From UBA11222 sp049323435 (GTDB taxonomy: Bacteria > Pseudomonadota > Alphaproteobacteria > UBA11222), in NCBI GenBank assembly GCA_049323435.1, contig JBMOMX010000030.1, positions 42,371 through 106,370 of the forward strand: DNA of 64,000 bases, given 5' to 3'. Position 1 is the first letter of the stretch. Every line of letters starts with the position of its first letter. Under the pieces are notes generated by a model. That model saw nothing but the letters and a program-made list of their open reading frames with translations, ran no database searches and was not told where the DNA came from. The position numbers were made by a program, and so were the translations under genes. Below are positions 31,822 through 41,082 of this stretch, piece by piece.

Positions 31822-34659
31822 CTAGCCAACAGCCAGTAATTGTGAAAGGCGCGAACCTTCGTGCGACAAATGTTCAAAACTGCCCTGCGCGACTATCCTT
31901 CCGTCTTCAATCACCAAAATCTGATCAAAATCCCTGCACGGCTCGATCTGTCCGCTGATCCAGACCAGGCCCCGCCCTTCGGAGAATTTTTTGATATTGC
32001 ACAATATCTGCTGCTGACTGCGCGCATCCAGCAGTGAAAGCGCATCGCTGAGCACCAGCAGATCCGGCCGTTTGAGGATCGCCTTGGCCAGAGCGAGCTT
32101 CTGCCGCTGCGGCGCGCTTAATAGCCGTCCGCGCGCGCCAACATTGAAATTCAGCCCGACCATGAAAATTTCCCAGCGCAGATTGAGCTGGTTCACCACT
32201 TCATTGATCAGCGCGTTAATGCGCGCCTGCGCTTCCGCCTGACCATAAATCACGCGGCCAAAAAGAATATTATCCAGCAGGGTTGCGGCGGAATTATATT
32301 TTTGCGGATCATAAAATTCGATGGCCTGAATATAATCAGCAGGCAGATTTTCAGAAAATTGATGCCGCACGGCCAATATGCGCGCCTCCATCGCCGCGTC
32401 AATCAGGCCAAGGCGGTGACGCGCCTCGCTGTAATCAAGCGGAAGCTTCGCCAGCATATGACGGTCCGCCCCCGGCAGCACTTCCAGGCCAATCTTGCCC
32501 GCGCGTTTGACTATTTCCTGATATTCTGGAAGATCGTCTGACGAGATAAAGCTGAACTGTTCAAAAAACGGATGGCCGGGTGCAATATCGGTAAAAAGCT
32601 CGACCATGGTTTCGGCAATGGTCAGGCCCATGCGGATGAGTTCCGTTGTCAGGCCGGTTTCATCCAGGATGGACTGGAAATATTCATTCTCGATCAGGCC
32701 GGCAGTGGCGAAAGCGCCGCCAACCGCAGTGCCAAACAGCAAATTCTCGCTTAATGTCGCATTCTGATTGAAGCGGCCGGGATCGAACGGCTCCACCAGC
32801 GATCCATATTGCGGGTCCTTCAGCATTTCAAACAGTTCGGCACGCGCCCGTAAAATATTCTCCGCCAGAGAAGGATGCTTGAAGGGGCTGATGCTGCCGC
32901 GCAGGCCGAGCTGATAGATATCCTCGCGCAGCATCACCACATCCAGCACTTCTGCTATCTGATTGTCGATATCAAATGGCCCCTGCGCGCCCGCTGCGGC
33001 ATAGTCGATCCAGTCCGCGCGCATGTCAAAAAGCGAATTGCCGGATCGGCGGATTTCAATTTGTTCCAGAACCTCACGCTGCGGATCGTCAACCTGAATG
33101 ACCGGCGCGGTAAGGGGGCGATGCATCAGCCCATACAGCAGATTTTCGCGCACGGTGCGCGCAAACAGGATGGAATCGCTGCCCGCATAGGACATGCGCC
33201 GTCCTGTCACCGCTTCGGGTAATTGCGACATGTCACGGCCGCCAATACTTATCTTGCCGCTGGTCGGAAACACCAGCCGCGCCAGCACAAGCCCCAGATA
33301 ATCCTGCCCCCCCCCGACCGGCCCGGTAATGGCGATATGGGAACTGGCGTCAAACGAGAAGGACACGCCGTCCAGCAGTTTAAGCCCCGCATCATCTTCC
33401 AGCGAGACACGCGAAGCCGTGATCATGCCCGTCAGCGGCTGATCTTCATGCCGGTCCGGGTCCTGCAATTCCGGCGCGAGCATCCCCTCGGGATTGAACT
33501 GGGTGATAATGCTTTCATATTTGATCTGCACGTCCAGCCGCTGCTGATCCCAGTCTATGAGTTCCTTTACCGGGGTTGGAAGCTCCTTATAGGCAACCAG
33601 TGCCGCCACAAGCTGGCCTATATCCATGCTGCCCTTGATCGCGAAATATCCACCGGCGGCGTAAAAAATAAACGGGGTAAACTGCGCCAGCGTATTATTC
33701 AAAAACTTGACCTGAAATTTACGGCGGTAAATTTCAAAGCGGAGCAGAAAAATTTTTCCCAGCCGCCCTGTGATTTCGGCGCGTTCATAATGGGAGGTGT
33801 CATGCGCATGAATTTCCAGCGCCCCCTCAACCACTTCGCCCACCCGTCCCGCCAGCTGCCGCGCCGCCAGCTGCCGCTGCCGGCCCAGTTCAAGGATGCG
33901 GCGGCGCAGTCTGGGAATGATCAGCGCCTGCGCCAGCACAATCACGCCTGCAACCAGGCCCAGCCAGAAACTCTGGATCATAATGAACAGTAAGGCTGTG
34001 ACCGCCTGCCCGCCCAAAAAAGCGGGCTGCACAAAGGCGTCGCCAATGAAGCCGCCCAAAGGTTCCACTTCATCCTTGATCATGGAGGCGACTTCGGCCT
34101 GGCGCACCTTGCGCACATGCGCGGTGGGAAACCGCAACACCCTGTCAAACAGCTGATAGCGCAGACGGCGCAATGTCCGCTCTCCCATGCGGCCCTTCAG
34201 GGTGTTGATCTGGAGCTTGAAAATGCCATTGACCGCAACCAGGCCCAGCAAGGTGCAGCTTAACGCCATAAGATAGGGTATGCGCTCCAGCGCATAGCCC
34301 TCAAAAAGCACCCATTCGGCCGTCCCAAGCCATTGCTGCAAAAATTCCGGGATATTCAGGGTAAAGCGTAAAAAAGAGGCCGTGGTCTGCGCGCTGTCAA
34401 AGCCCTGGCCCTGAATCGGGCCGTTCACAATTTTACGCGGCAAATCCAGCATCAGAAAATAAAATGGCAGCGACGCCAGCACCAGGGTCAAAACCGTTAA
34501 CTGGCTGGTGCGGCTGTAACGCCATATATATCGGAAAATATTTGGATCCATCGCGTGCGGCGAACTCATTTCCAAAGCTTTAATTCTATCATAGTAGAAC
34601 GAATGAAGCTGCTCTATCACTTTCATATCCAGAGCAAAGGCCGATTCGCGCGACATCAT
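31822..34659 (-). CDS. ABC exporter-like protein with degenerate ATPase motifs
   Basis: A 945-residue protein. Residues about 55-380 form an ABC type-1 membrane domain (helices near 55, 130, 215-250 and 330-350). The rest resembles a nucleotide-binding domain enlarged by some 300 residues that contain three ENLLFG-like repeats. Every catalytic motif has decayed: Walker A is GPVGGGQD (no Lys, no Ser/Thr), the Q-loop is YAGSDS, the signature is LLSAPQRQ, Walker B is LLVLSDAL, and the switch His is missing (VWISGQIE). The frame is fully open. It may be a transporter-like scaffold. It is divergent from the glycosyltransferase cluster. Confidence 0.8.
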   Translation of the reverse strand: MMSRESAFALDMKVIEQLHSFYYDRIKALEMSSPHAMDPNIFRYIWRYSRTSQLTVLTLVLASLPFYFLMLDLPRKIVNGPIQGQGFDSAQTTASFLRFTLNIPEFLQQWLGTAEWVLFEGYALERIPYLMALSCTLLGLVAVNGIFKLQINTLKGRMGERTLRRLRYQLFDRVLRFPTAHVRKVRQAEVASMIKDEVEPLGGFIGDAFVQPAFLGGQAVTALLFIMIQSFWLGLVAGVIVLAQALIIPRLRRRILELGRQRQLAARQLAGRVGEVVEGALEIHAHDTSHYERAEITGRLGKIFLLRFEIYRRKFQVKFLNNTLAQFTPFIFYAAGGYFAIKGSMDIGQLVAALVAYKELPTPVKELIDWDQQRLDVQIKYESIITQFNPEGMLAPELQDPDRHEDQPLTGMITASRVSLEDDAGLKLLDGVSFSFDASSHIAITGPVGGGQDYLGLVLARLVFPTSGKISIGGRDMSQLPEAVTGRRMSYAGSDSILFARTVRENLLYGLMHRPLTAPVIQVDDPQREVLEQIEIRRSGNSLFDMRADWIDYAAAGAQGPFDIDNQIAEVLDVVMLREDIYQLGLRGSISPFKHPSLAENILRARAELFEMLKDPQYGSLVEPFDPGRFNQNATLSENLLFGTAVGGAFATAGLIENEYFQSILDETGLTTELIRMGLTIAETMVELFTDIAPGHPFFEQFSFISSDDLPEYQEIVKRAGKIGLEVLPGADRHMLAKLPLDYSEARHRLGLIDAAMEARILAVRHQFSENLPADYIQAIEFYDPQKYNSAATLLDNILFGRVIYGQAEAQARINALINEVVNQLNLRWEIFMVGLNFNVGARGRLLSAPQRQKLALAKAILKRPDLLVLSDALSLLDARSQQQILCNIKKFSEGRGLVWISGQIEPCRDFDQILVIEDGRIVAQGSFEHLSHEGSRLSQLLAVG

Positions 34660-34707
34660 GACATTAAGCAGTTTTCCAGCGCCAATTGCCCTAAATAATT
34701 AGATCGG

Positions 34708-34767
34708 CCCCATTCGGATCAGAAGGGATCGCCTCCGGCTAATCCGTCTGATCCGAATAGGGTCAAG
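34708..34767. repeat. Intergenic palindromic repeat, copy C
   Basis: CCCCATTCGGATCAGAAGGG ... GTCTGATCCGAATAGGG. This is the longest inverted repeat of the three copies: CCCATTCGGATCAGA pairs with TCTGATCCGAATAGG, with one internal difference. It sits in the divergent promoter region between the ABC-like gene and the first glycosyltransferase gene, just before the latter's ribosome binding site. Confidence 0.7.
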
Positions 34768-34783
34768 GGGGACAAAAATCGCC

Positions 34784-36055
34784 ATGCGGGCTAAGAAATC
34801 CGGCTCACGGGTTTTAATCTACAGCCATGATACCTTTGGCCTCGGGCATCTGCGCCGCTGCCGGGCCATCGCCCATGCCCTTGTCGAGAACTATTCCAAA
34901 CTATCCGTGTTAATTCTGTCCGGATCGCCGATTATCGGCAGTTTCGATTTCAGGGCCCGTGTCGATTTCGTGCGCGTTCCGGGCGTCATCAAACTGCGCA
35001 ATGGGGAATATACTTCGCTTAATCTGCATCTGGACATTTCGGAAACCCTGGAATTGCGCCAATCCATTATCCGCCACACGGCAGATATTTTTGCGCCCGA
35101 TATATTCATTGTGGATAAGGAACCGCTTGGATTACGCGGCGAGGTCGCGCCCAGCTTAAAAATGCTCAAGGCCAGGGGCACGCGGCTGGTGCTTGGTCTG
35201 CGCGATATTCTGGACGAACCGGACCGGCTGGCGGCGGAATGGAAACGCAAAAAAGCTCTGCCCGCCTTGCGCAAACTTTATGACGAGATCTGGATTTACG
35301 GCAAACAGGACATATACGCGCCGCTGGACGGCATCGGCCTGCCTGCGGAACTGGATGCAAAAATAACCTATACCGGTTATCTGTGCCCCCGCATGCCGGC
35401 CCAGCCTGCCGCAATGGTGATGCCGGAAATCACCCGGTCCCCCTATCTGCTGGTCACGACGGGCGGCGGCGGGGACGGGGAAGGATTGATTGACTGGGTC
35501 CTGACCGCTTATGAGCTGAGCGCCTCACGTCCCGGCCCCGCACCCCTGCCCGCGCTGATCGTTCTCGGCCCCTTTATGAACCCCGACGCACAGGCCAGTT
35601 TTACGCATCGCGCGGCGCGGCTGGCGGCGGTAACGCTGATTACTTTCGACAGTCATATCGAGCAATTCGAAGCGGGTGCCGCCGGTATCATCGCCATGGG
35701 GGGATATAATACTTTCTGTGAGATTCTGGCGCGCGACAAACCGGCCCTGATCGTTCCGCGCGCCACGCCGCGCCTGGAACAGACCATCCGGGCCGAACGC
35801 GCCAGCGGTCTGGGCCTGATCACCATGTTAAGCGACCCGCTGGATGAGGCAGCCGGTGCGCGCGATCCTGAAATCATGCTTCGCGCATTGCTGGCGCTGC
35901 CGGGTCAGGCGCCGCCATCGCGGGCCGGCCTGCTGGGGATCGGTGACGGGCTGGCCAGGGTTGCGGATCTGGCCGGGGTTTCACTCAAGCCGGAAACCAG
36001 GCTGACCCGGGAGCCAAAGGCGCGCCGCAAAAAGGAAACGCACAGCCATGCGTGA
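34784..36055 (+). CDS. MurG-like (GT28-type) glycosyltransferase
   Basis: A 423-residue GT-B fold glycosyltransferase. The N-terminus has YSHDTFGLGHLRRCRAIA, a donor/acceptor loop typical of MurG-like proteins. The C-terminal half has LLVTTGGGGDGEGLID and GGYNTFCEILARDKPALIVP, the family's nucleotide-sugar binding region. It is paralogous to the gene at 39054. The start is ATG 34784 behind AAGGGGG. It is the first gene of an overlapping plus-strand run; the next gene starts inside its last 8 nt. The sugar is unknown. Confidence 0.85.
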   Translation: MRAKKSGSRVLIYSHDTFGLGHLRRCRAIAHALVENYSKLSVLILSGSPIIGSFDFRARVDFVRVPGVIKLRNGEYTSLNLHLDISETLELRQSIIRHTADIFAPDIFIVDKEPLGLRGEVAPSLKMLKARGTRLVLGLRDILDEPDRLAAEWKRKKALPALRKLYDEIWIYGKQDIYAPLDGIGLPAELDAKITYTGYLCPRMPAQPAAMVMPEITRSPYLLVTTGGGGDGEGLIDWVLTAYELSASRPGPAPLPALIVLGPFMNPDAQASFTHRAARLAAVTLITFDSHIEQFEAGAAGIIAMGGYNTFCEILARDKPALIVPRATPRLEQTIRAERASGLGLITMLSDPLDEAAGARDPEIMLRALLALPGQAPPSRAGLLGIGDGLARVADLAGVSLKPETRLTREPKARRKKETHSHA

Positions 36056-37310
36056 AGCGCCCCCGCCCGTGGCGTTTGTGCTGAAAGGTTATCCAAGACT
36101 TTCGGAAACCTTTATCACACAGGAAATACTGGCATTGGAACAGCGCGGCCTGACAATAGCCATCTTTTCGCTGCGCCACCCGACGGACAGGGCCATACAC
36201 GCCATGCACGGGGAAATCGCAGCCAGCGTCACCTATCTTCCGGAATATGTCCGCGACGATCCGGTACGGATATGGCGCAGCTGGCGCAAGGCGCGGCGAT
36301 TGCCCGGCTATGCGCAGGCAATGCGGCTATGGCTGCGCGATCTGCGCCGCGACCGCACGGTCAACCGGATGCGGCGTTTTGCCCAGGCCCTGGTGCTGGC
36401 GCACGAAATGCAGGACAATATCTGTCACCTGCATGCACATTTCCTGCACACGCCCGGATCGGTCGCCCGTTACACCGCGCTGATGCGCGGTCTGAGTTGG
36501 AGCTTTTCCGCCCATGCCAAGGATATCTGGACGACACCGCAATGGGAGTTGAAAGAAAAACTGGCCGATTGCGCCTGGGGCGTCAGTTGCACCGCTGCCG
36601 GGGCCAGCTATCTCAACAGCCTGTGTGACCGGGGGCAGGCAGGCCAGGTGAAGCTGGTCTATCACGGGCTTGATCTCGCGCGATTTCCGCCGCCGCCCGC
36701 CGGGCACAGCCTGCGCGACGGTCAAAGCCCGGAAGACCCCGTCCGGCTGATAAGTGTAGGACGCGCCGTGGTGAAAAAGGGCTATGACGTGCTGATGCAG
36801 GCGCTGGCCCTGCTTCCCCGGCATCTGCATTGGCGGCTGCTGCATCTGGGCGGCGGACCGGAGATGGCCCGGCTGCGGGAATTATCGCAAATATTGGGGC
36901 TGGACAGCCGCATTAGCTGGGCCGGGCCGTCAGAACATATCCGTATCCTTGATGCCTTGCGGGAAAGTGATCTGTTCGTGCTGGCCTGCCGCATCGCACC
37001 GGATGGTGATCGTGACGGCATACCCAATGTCCTGATGGAGGCGCAAAGCCAGGCCTTGCCGGTGGTCACCAGCAATCTGCCCGCGATTTCTGAATTTATT
37101 TGTGACCGGGTAACCGGCCTGCTATGTCCGCCGGAAAACGCGCAGGCAGTTGCAGACGCCATTGCGGAATTGATCCAGAACCCGGCGCAGCGCGCCCATA
37201 TGGGACAGATGGGGCGCGCGCGGCTTGAAAGTCATTTTCAGATGCAGGCGACAATAGATAGTTTAGTGCATCAATTTAACTCCGAATCCGGCTTACCAGA
37301 ATGCGCATAG
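36048..37310 (+). CDS. Family GT4 glycosyltransferase
   Basis: A 420-residue GT4-type retaining glycosyltransferase. It opens VAFVLKGYPRLSETFITQEI, the acceptor-side motif common in exopolysaccharide GT4 enzymes. HLHAHFLHTPGSVARY follows, then LISVGRAVVKKGYDVLMQAL and, near the C-terminus, DGDRDGIPNVLMEAQSQALP with the E-x7-E-like region in changed form. It overlaps both neighbours (8 nt upstream and 10 nt downstream), implying tight co-translation. Confidence 0.9.
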   Translation: MREAPPPVAFVLKGYPRLSETFITQEILALEQRGLTIAIFSLRHPTDRAIHAMHGEIAASVTYLPEYVRDDPVRIWRSWRKARRLPGYAQAMRLWLRDLRRDRTVNRMRRFAQALVLAHEMQDNICHLHAHFLHTPGSVARYTALMRGLSWSFSAHAKDIWTTPQWELKEKLADCAWGVSCTAAGASYLNSLCDRGQAGQVKLVYHGLDLARFPPPPAGHSLRDGQSPEDPVRLISVGRAVVKKGYDVLMQALALLPRHLHWRLLHLGGGPEMARLRELSQILGLDSRISWAGPSEHIRILDALRESDLFVLACRIAPDGDRDGIPNVLMEAQSQALPVVTSNLPAISEFICDRVTGLLCPPENAQAVADAIAELIQNPAQRAHMGQMGRARLESHFQMQATIDSLVHQFNSESGLPECA

Positions 37311-38464
37311 CCTTTTACGCCCCGATGAAAGCCCCCGATGATCTGACGCCTTCCGGCGACCGGGAGATGGCGGGACTGCTGATCTCAACCCTGAGCATGG
37401 CCCGTCACGATGTGGAAATCGCATCCAGTTTTCGCGCCTATGAAGGTGCGGGATCCCCAATACAGCAGGAGAAGCTCCGTGCGGGCGCCGAGCGCGAGGC
37501 GGCCCGCCTGATCGCGCGCTACCGTGCCCGTGATGAAGATATGCGCCCGGAATTGTGGTTCAGCTATCATGTCTATTACAAATCGCCCGACTGGATCGGC
37601 CCGCAGGTGGCCAAAGCATTGCAGATTCCCTATGTGGTGGCGGAAGCATCCTACGCGGCCAGCCGGGCGCAGGGCCCTTGGGCGCTTGGGCACATGGGGG
37701 CCGAGCTTGCCATCAAAAGCGCCAATCTGATTTTTTCCATGACCAGCATTGATCGAGAAGGCCTGGAGAAAATTTTGGATGAAGGGCAGATCCAGCGGGA
37801 TCTGCCGCCATTTCTGGACCCTGCCCCTTACAGCCGGATAACACGCACAGACCCCGAACCGGGACAGCCTGTGCGGCTGCTGGCCGTGGGCATGATGCGC
37901 CCCGGCGACAAAGTGGAAAGTTACCGCAGACTGGCGGATTATCTCGGCCGGACGAAAAACCAGAACTGGAACCTGACGGTCGTCGGAGATGGTCCGGCGC
38001 GCGCCGAGGTGGAGGCTTTGCTTTCCCGGTTTGGGCCAGAGCGGGTGCGAATGCTGGGCGCGCGGGCAAAATTCGAAATGCCGCAATTATATGCCGAAGC
38101 CGATATCTGCGTCTGGCCGGCCGCTGGCGAGGCCTATGGCATGGCGCTGCTGGAGGCGCAGGCTGCCGGCCTGCCCATAATCGCTGGCAAGGTGCGCGGC
38201 GTTACTGAGGTTATCCTGGATGGGCAAACCGGTTTCCTGACGCCTGAGGGCGATGCAGAGGCCTTCGCCGGAGTCGTTGATTTTCTGATCTCCGACAGTG
38301 AGGCGCGCCTGCGCATGGGCGCGACCGCAAAAAGATTCGTAAGCAATATGCGCAGCATGGAAAAAGCCGCCATCATACTGAATGCCGGACTGAATAGATT
38401 GCCGCGAAAACCGGACCCTTCACGGGGCTGGTGGGTGCGGCTTTTAAAACGGCGGCAAGGCTGA
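37301..38464 (+). CDS. Family GT4 glycosyltransferase
   Basis: A 387-residue GT4 glycosyltransferase. It begins MRIAFYAPMKAPDDLTPSGD, has WFSYHVYYKSPDWIGPQVAKAL in the N-terminal domain, RLLAVGMMRPGDKVESYRRL at the domain junction, and the E-x7-E motif GEAYGMALLE with AGLPIIAGKVRGVTEVI near residue 285. It overlaps the preceding GT4 gene by 10 nt and abuts the following phosphatase gene. The sugar donor is unknown. Confidence 0.9.
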   Translation: MRIAFYAPMKAPDDLTPSGDREMAGLLISTLSMARHDVEIASSFRAYEGAGSPIQQEKLRAGAEREAARLIARYRARDEDMRPELWFSYHVYYKSPDWIGPQVAKALQIPYVVAEASYAASRAQGPWALGHMGAELAIKSANLIFSMTSIDREGLEKILDEGQIQRDLPPFLDPAPYSRITRTDPEPGQPVRLLAVGMMRPGDKVESYRRLADYLGRTKNQNWNLTVVGDGPARAEVEALLSRFGPERVRMLGARAKFEMPQLYAEADICVWPAAGEAYGMALLEAQAAGLPIIAGKVRGVTEVILDGQTGFLTPEGDAEAFAGVVDFLISDSEARLRMGATAKRFVSNMRSMEKAAIILNAGLNRLPRKPDPSRGWWVRLLKRRQG

Positions 38465-39064
38465 ATGACGCTTATCGCTTTCATCCGGCATGGTGAAACC
38501 CAATGGAACTGCGAGGGGCGCATCCAGGGCCGCGCCAGCGTGCCGCTCAGCGCACAGGGTTGCGCCGAATTAAAATCACTGCGGGCGCCCGGCATGTTGC
38601 GCACCAGCCGCTGGCATGCAAGCCCTTTACCACGCGCGATTGAAACTGCGCGCATCCTTGGACCCGGCGCTTTTCGTATTGAACCGCGCCTGAGCGAAAT
38701 GCATTGGGGAGAATGGGAAGGCGAAACCCTGCATAGCCTGAGGGCCCGTTATGGAGCCGTCATGCAGGAGAATGAAGATCGCGGGCTGCATTTCCGCCCG
38801 CCGGGCGGCGAATCCCCCGCCGAGGTGCAGGAACGGCTGAAATCCTGGTTCAGGGATATTGCCGATCCTGGCCGCCCTGTTACCGCGCTAACCCATAAGG
38901 GGGTTATCCGCGCAGCCCTCGCACTGGCCTATGACTGGGACATGCTGGGCAAGCCGCCGGTGAAACTGGACTGGCGCGCCGTGCATCTGTTTGATGCAGA
39001 CGCAGACGCAAACATTGTTCCGGTGGCGCTGAACATCCCGCTGGCGCCTCGTCATGACGGGTAA
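38465..39064 (+). CDS. Histidine phosphatase family protein
   Basis: A 199-residue phosphoglycerate-mutase-like phosphatase. The catalytic motif is FIRHGETQWN with His at residue 9; the second His is in LTHKGVIRAAL, and the general Glu is in EMHWGEWEGE. Within a glycosyltransferase operon a small phosphatase of this kind may dephosphorylate a sugar phosphate or a lipid-phosphate intermediate. It starts right after the upstream stop codon and overlaps the next gene by 11 nt. Confidence 0.88.
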   Translation: MTLIAFIRHGETQWNCEGRIQGRASVPLSAQGCAELKSLRAPGMLRTSRWHASPLPRAIETARILGPGAFRIEPRLSEMHWGEWEGETLHSLRARYGAVMQENEDRGLHFRPPGGESPAEVQERLKSWFRDIADPGRPVTALTHKGVIRAALALAYDWDMLGKPPVKLDWRAVHLFDADADANIVPVALNIPLAPRHDG

Positions 39065-40238
39065 ATTAATCCGTAAACGGATCATGTTCTATGTGCAGCA
39101 TCTGCTTGGCATAGGCCATCTGGAACGCGCCCTGCGTCTGAGCCGTTATCTGCATGACGCCGGTATGGAAGTCACCCTTATCAGCGGCGGCATGCCGCAT
39201 CCCCATGCCAGCATGCCCGGAGGTGAAATCATCCAGCTGGCGCCTGTCCGCGCCGCCGATGCGGCATTTTCCCAATTGCTGGATGAAAGCGGCAGGCCCA
39301 TTGACACGCATTGGCGCGAACAGCGCAAAAACGCTTTGTTGCGGGCATTCCAGAATGTGCAGCCGGATGCGCTGCTGATTGAGATGTTTCCGTTTGGCCG
39401 CAGACAGTTTGACTTTGAATTGCTGCCTTTGCTGGAAGCCGCGCGCAGCTGCTCGTCTGCGCCGCTGGTGCTATGCTCGGTGCGCGATATTATCATACCA
39501 TCGGACAAACCTGGCCGCACACAGAAAGCCGTGACGCGCGCGCGGAATTATTTTGATTATATATTGGTTCATGGTGACGCCAGTTTCATCCGGCTTGATC
39601 AAACCTATCCGGCCATCGCCGGACTGAGCGGCAAGGTTTTTTACACCGGTTATGTGACGGCAGACACATCATCTGCACTTGGCGCCGCGGCCAATCTTGC
39701 CGGTAGCAATGAAGTAACCATATCTGCTGGAGGCGGCGCGGTAGGGGAGGCATTGCTGATGACGGCGATGCAGGCACGCGCGCACTCAACACAGGCGGGG
39801 CAGAAAATATGGCGGATACTTGCGGGCGGCAACGCACCAGCAGGACAATTGCAGACCCTGCAAAAAATCGCGCCGCCCGGCATTATTGCCGAAGCGTCGC
39901 GGCCAGACTTTCCGCAGCTTCTGTGCAACAGCGCCTGTTCCGTAAGCCAGGGGGGCTATAACACCGTTATGGATATTTTACAGGCCAGGCGCATCTCGCA
40001 AACACCCGCTGTCATCGTGCCCTTTGCCACTGCGCGCGAACAGGAACAGAGTGTGCGCGCACAGGCGCTGGCGGCGGCAGGACTTGCGATCGTGCTGTCA
40101 GAAATGGAATTAACACCCGTATCACTGGCCGCAGCCATCGACCGCGCCATCCTGCACAAGAACAGGCCATATGCGCTGCCCGATATGAACGGGGGCACGG
40201 CAACTGCCGGCTTTATTCTGGAGAAACTGCATGGCTGA
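39054..40238 (+). CDS. MurG-like glycosyltransferase
   Basis: A 394-residue GT-B protein related to the one at 34784. It has FYVQHLLGIGHLERALRLSRYL near the N-terminus, VTISAGGGAVGEALLMTAM in the middle, and SVSQGGYNTVMDILQARRIS followed by VIVPFATAREQEQ in the C-terminal donor-binding domain. It overlaps the phosphatase gene by 11 nt and the deacetylase-like gene by 8 nt. With the other three transferases it suggests assembly of an oligosaccharide of at least four sugars. Confidence 0.85.
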   Translation: MTGKLIRKRIMFYVQHLLGIGHLERALRLSRYLHDAGMEVTLISGGMPHPHASMPGGEIIQLAPVRAADAAFSQLLDESGRPIDTHWREQRKNALLRAFQNVQPDALLIEMFPFGRRQFDFELLPLLEAARSCSSAPLVLCSVRDIIIPSDKPGRTQKAVTRARNYFDYILVHGDASFIRLDQTYPAIAGLSGKVFYTGYVTADTSSALGAAANLAGSNEVTISAGGGAVGEALLMTAMQARAHSTQAGQKIWRILAGGNAPAGQLQTLQKIAPPGIIAEASRPDFPQLLCNSACSVSQGGYNTVMDILQARRISQTPAVIVPFATAREQEQSVRAQALAAAGLAIVLSEMELTPVSLAAAIDRAILHKNRPYALPDMNGGTATAGFILEKLHG

Positions 40239-41082
40239 GGCCGCATCTGCCTGGAAGGCGCTTGAAGCGGAATTGGCCGCCTGGGCCGAGGCCGGGCGCA
40301 GCGCCACATTCTGGTGGCGCGATGATGACGCCACTACCGGCAGCGAAGCATTGAACCAATTGCTGTATTTGTCCGATGAATTTTCCGTGCCGCTGGCGCT
40401 GGCGGTAGTACCGAAGCTTGCCGATAGCGCATTGGTGCAGGCAATCGGCCAGATGCCGCGCATCACGCCCATCGTGCATGGCTATGCCCATATCAACCAT
40501 GCGCCAGCGCATGAAAAGCAGGCCGAATTTGGCGGCCATCGCAGCATTACGGACATGTGCGCCGAGCTTGCACAGGGCCTGGCCCTGCTGCGAGACAGGT
40601 TTGGCGGCAGATTGCTGCCGATCCTGGTGCCGCCCTGGAACCGTCTCGACATCATGCTGGCCCCGCATCTGCCAGCACTGGGGTTTTGCGGCGTGTCCAG
40701 TTTCCGCCCGGCGGCGCAGCGCCAGCCTGCCCCAGGCCTGGTGCAAACGAACTGCCACATTGATTCGATTGACTGGCATGCGCAACGCGGCCAGCGTCCG
40801 GCGCAGGACATATTGGAGGAGATGACCGCGCTATTGCGCGTGCGCCGCCTGTACCCGGACATTCCTTCGGATATTCTGGTTTTCGGCAAGCCCCTTCCGG
40901 CCGGCTTTGACCCGGACGAGCCCACCGGCATTCTGACGCATCATCTGATTCAGAACACCCGCAGCTGGGATTTTCTGTCGCAGCTTTTACGCTTCATCTC
41001 AGCCCATTGCCGGGATGGCGGCGGGGCGCGATGGCTGGACTGCGCCGAAGCATTTAAAGCGGACGCCGCATCAGCAGCTTGA
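40231..41082 (+). CDS. Polysaccharide deacetylase-like protein
   Basis: A 283-residue divergent carbohydrate esterase 4-like protein. The metal-site Asp pair is in FWWRDDDATT, the His motif is HGYAHINHAP, and PPWNRLD and a late GILTHHLI follow in the expected order. No signal peptide is seen, so it would act in the cytoplasm on a lipid-linked or nucleotide-linked amino sugar. It ends inside the convergent methyltransferase gene (29-nt overlap). Confidence 0.8.
   Translation: MAEAASAWKALEAELAAWAEAGRSATFWWRDDDATTGSEALNQLLYLSDEFSVPLALAVVPKLADSALVQAIGQMPRITPIVHGYAHINHAPAHEKQAEFGGHRSITDMCAELAQGLALLRDRFGGRLLPILVPPWNRLDIMLAPHLPALGFCGVSSFRPAAQRQPAPGLVQTNCHIDSIDWHAQRGQRPAQDILEEMTALLRVRRLYPDIPSDILVFGKPLPAGFDPDEPTGILTHHLIQNTRSWDFLSQLLRFISAHCRDGGGARWLDCAEAFKADAASAA

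Noticed and set aside
33307..33315. Run of nine C at the Walker A codons of the ABC-like gene, suspected frameshift
   Set aside because: Shifting the frame does not restore GKS/GKT, and the reading frame stays open and family-like on both sides. The degenerate motif is therefore read as real, though resequencing would be sensible.
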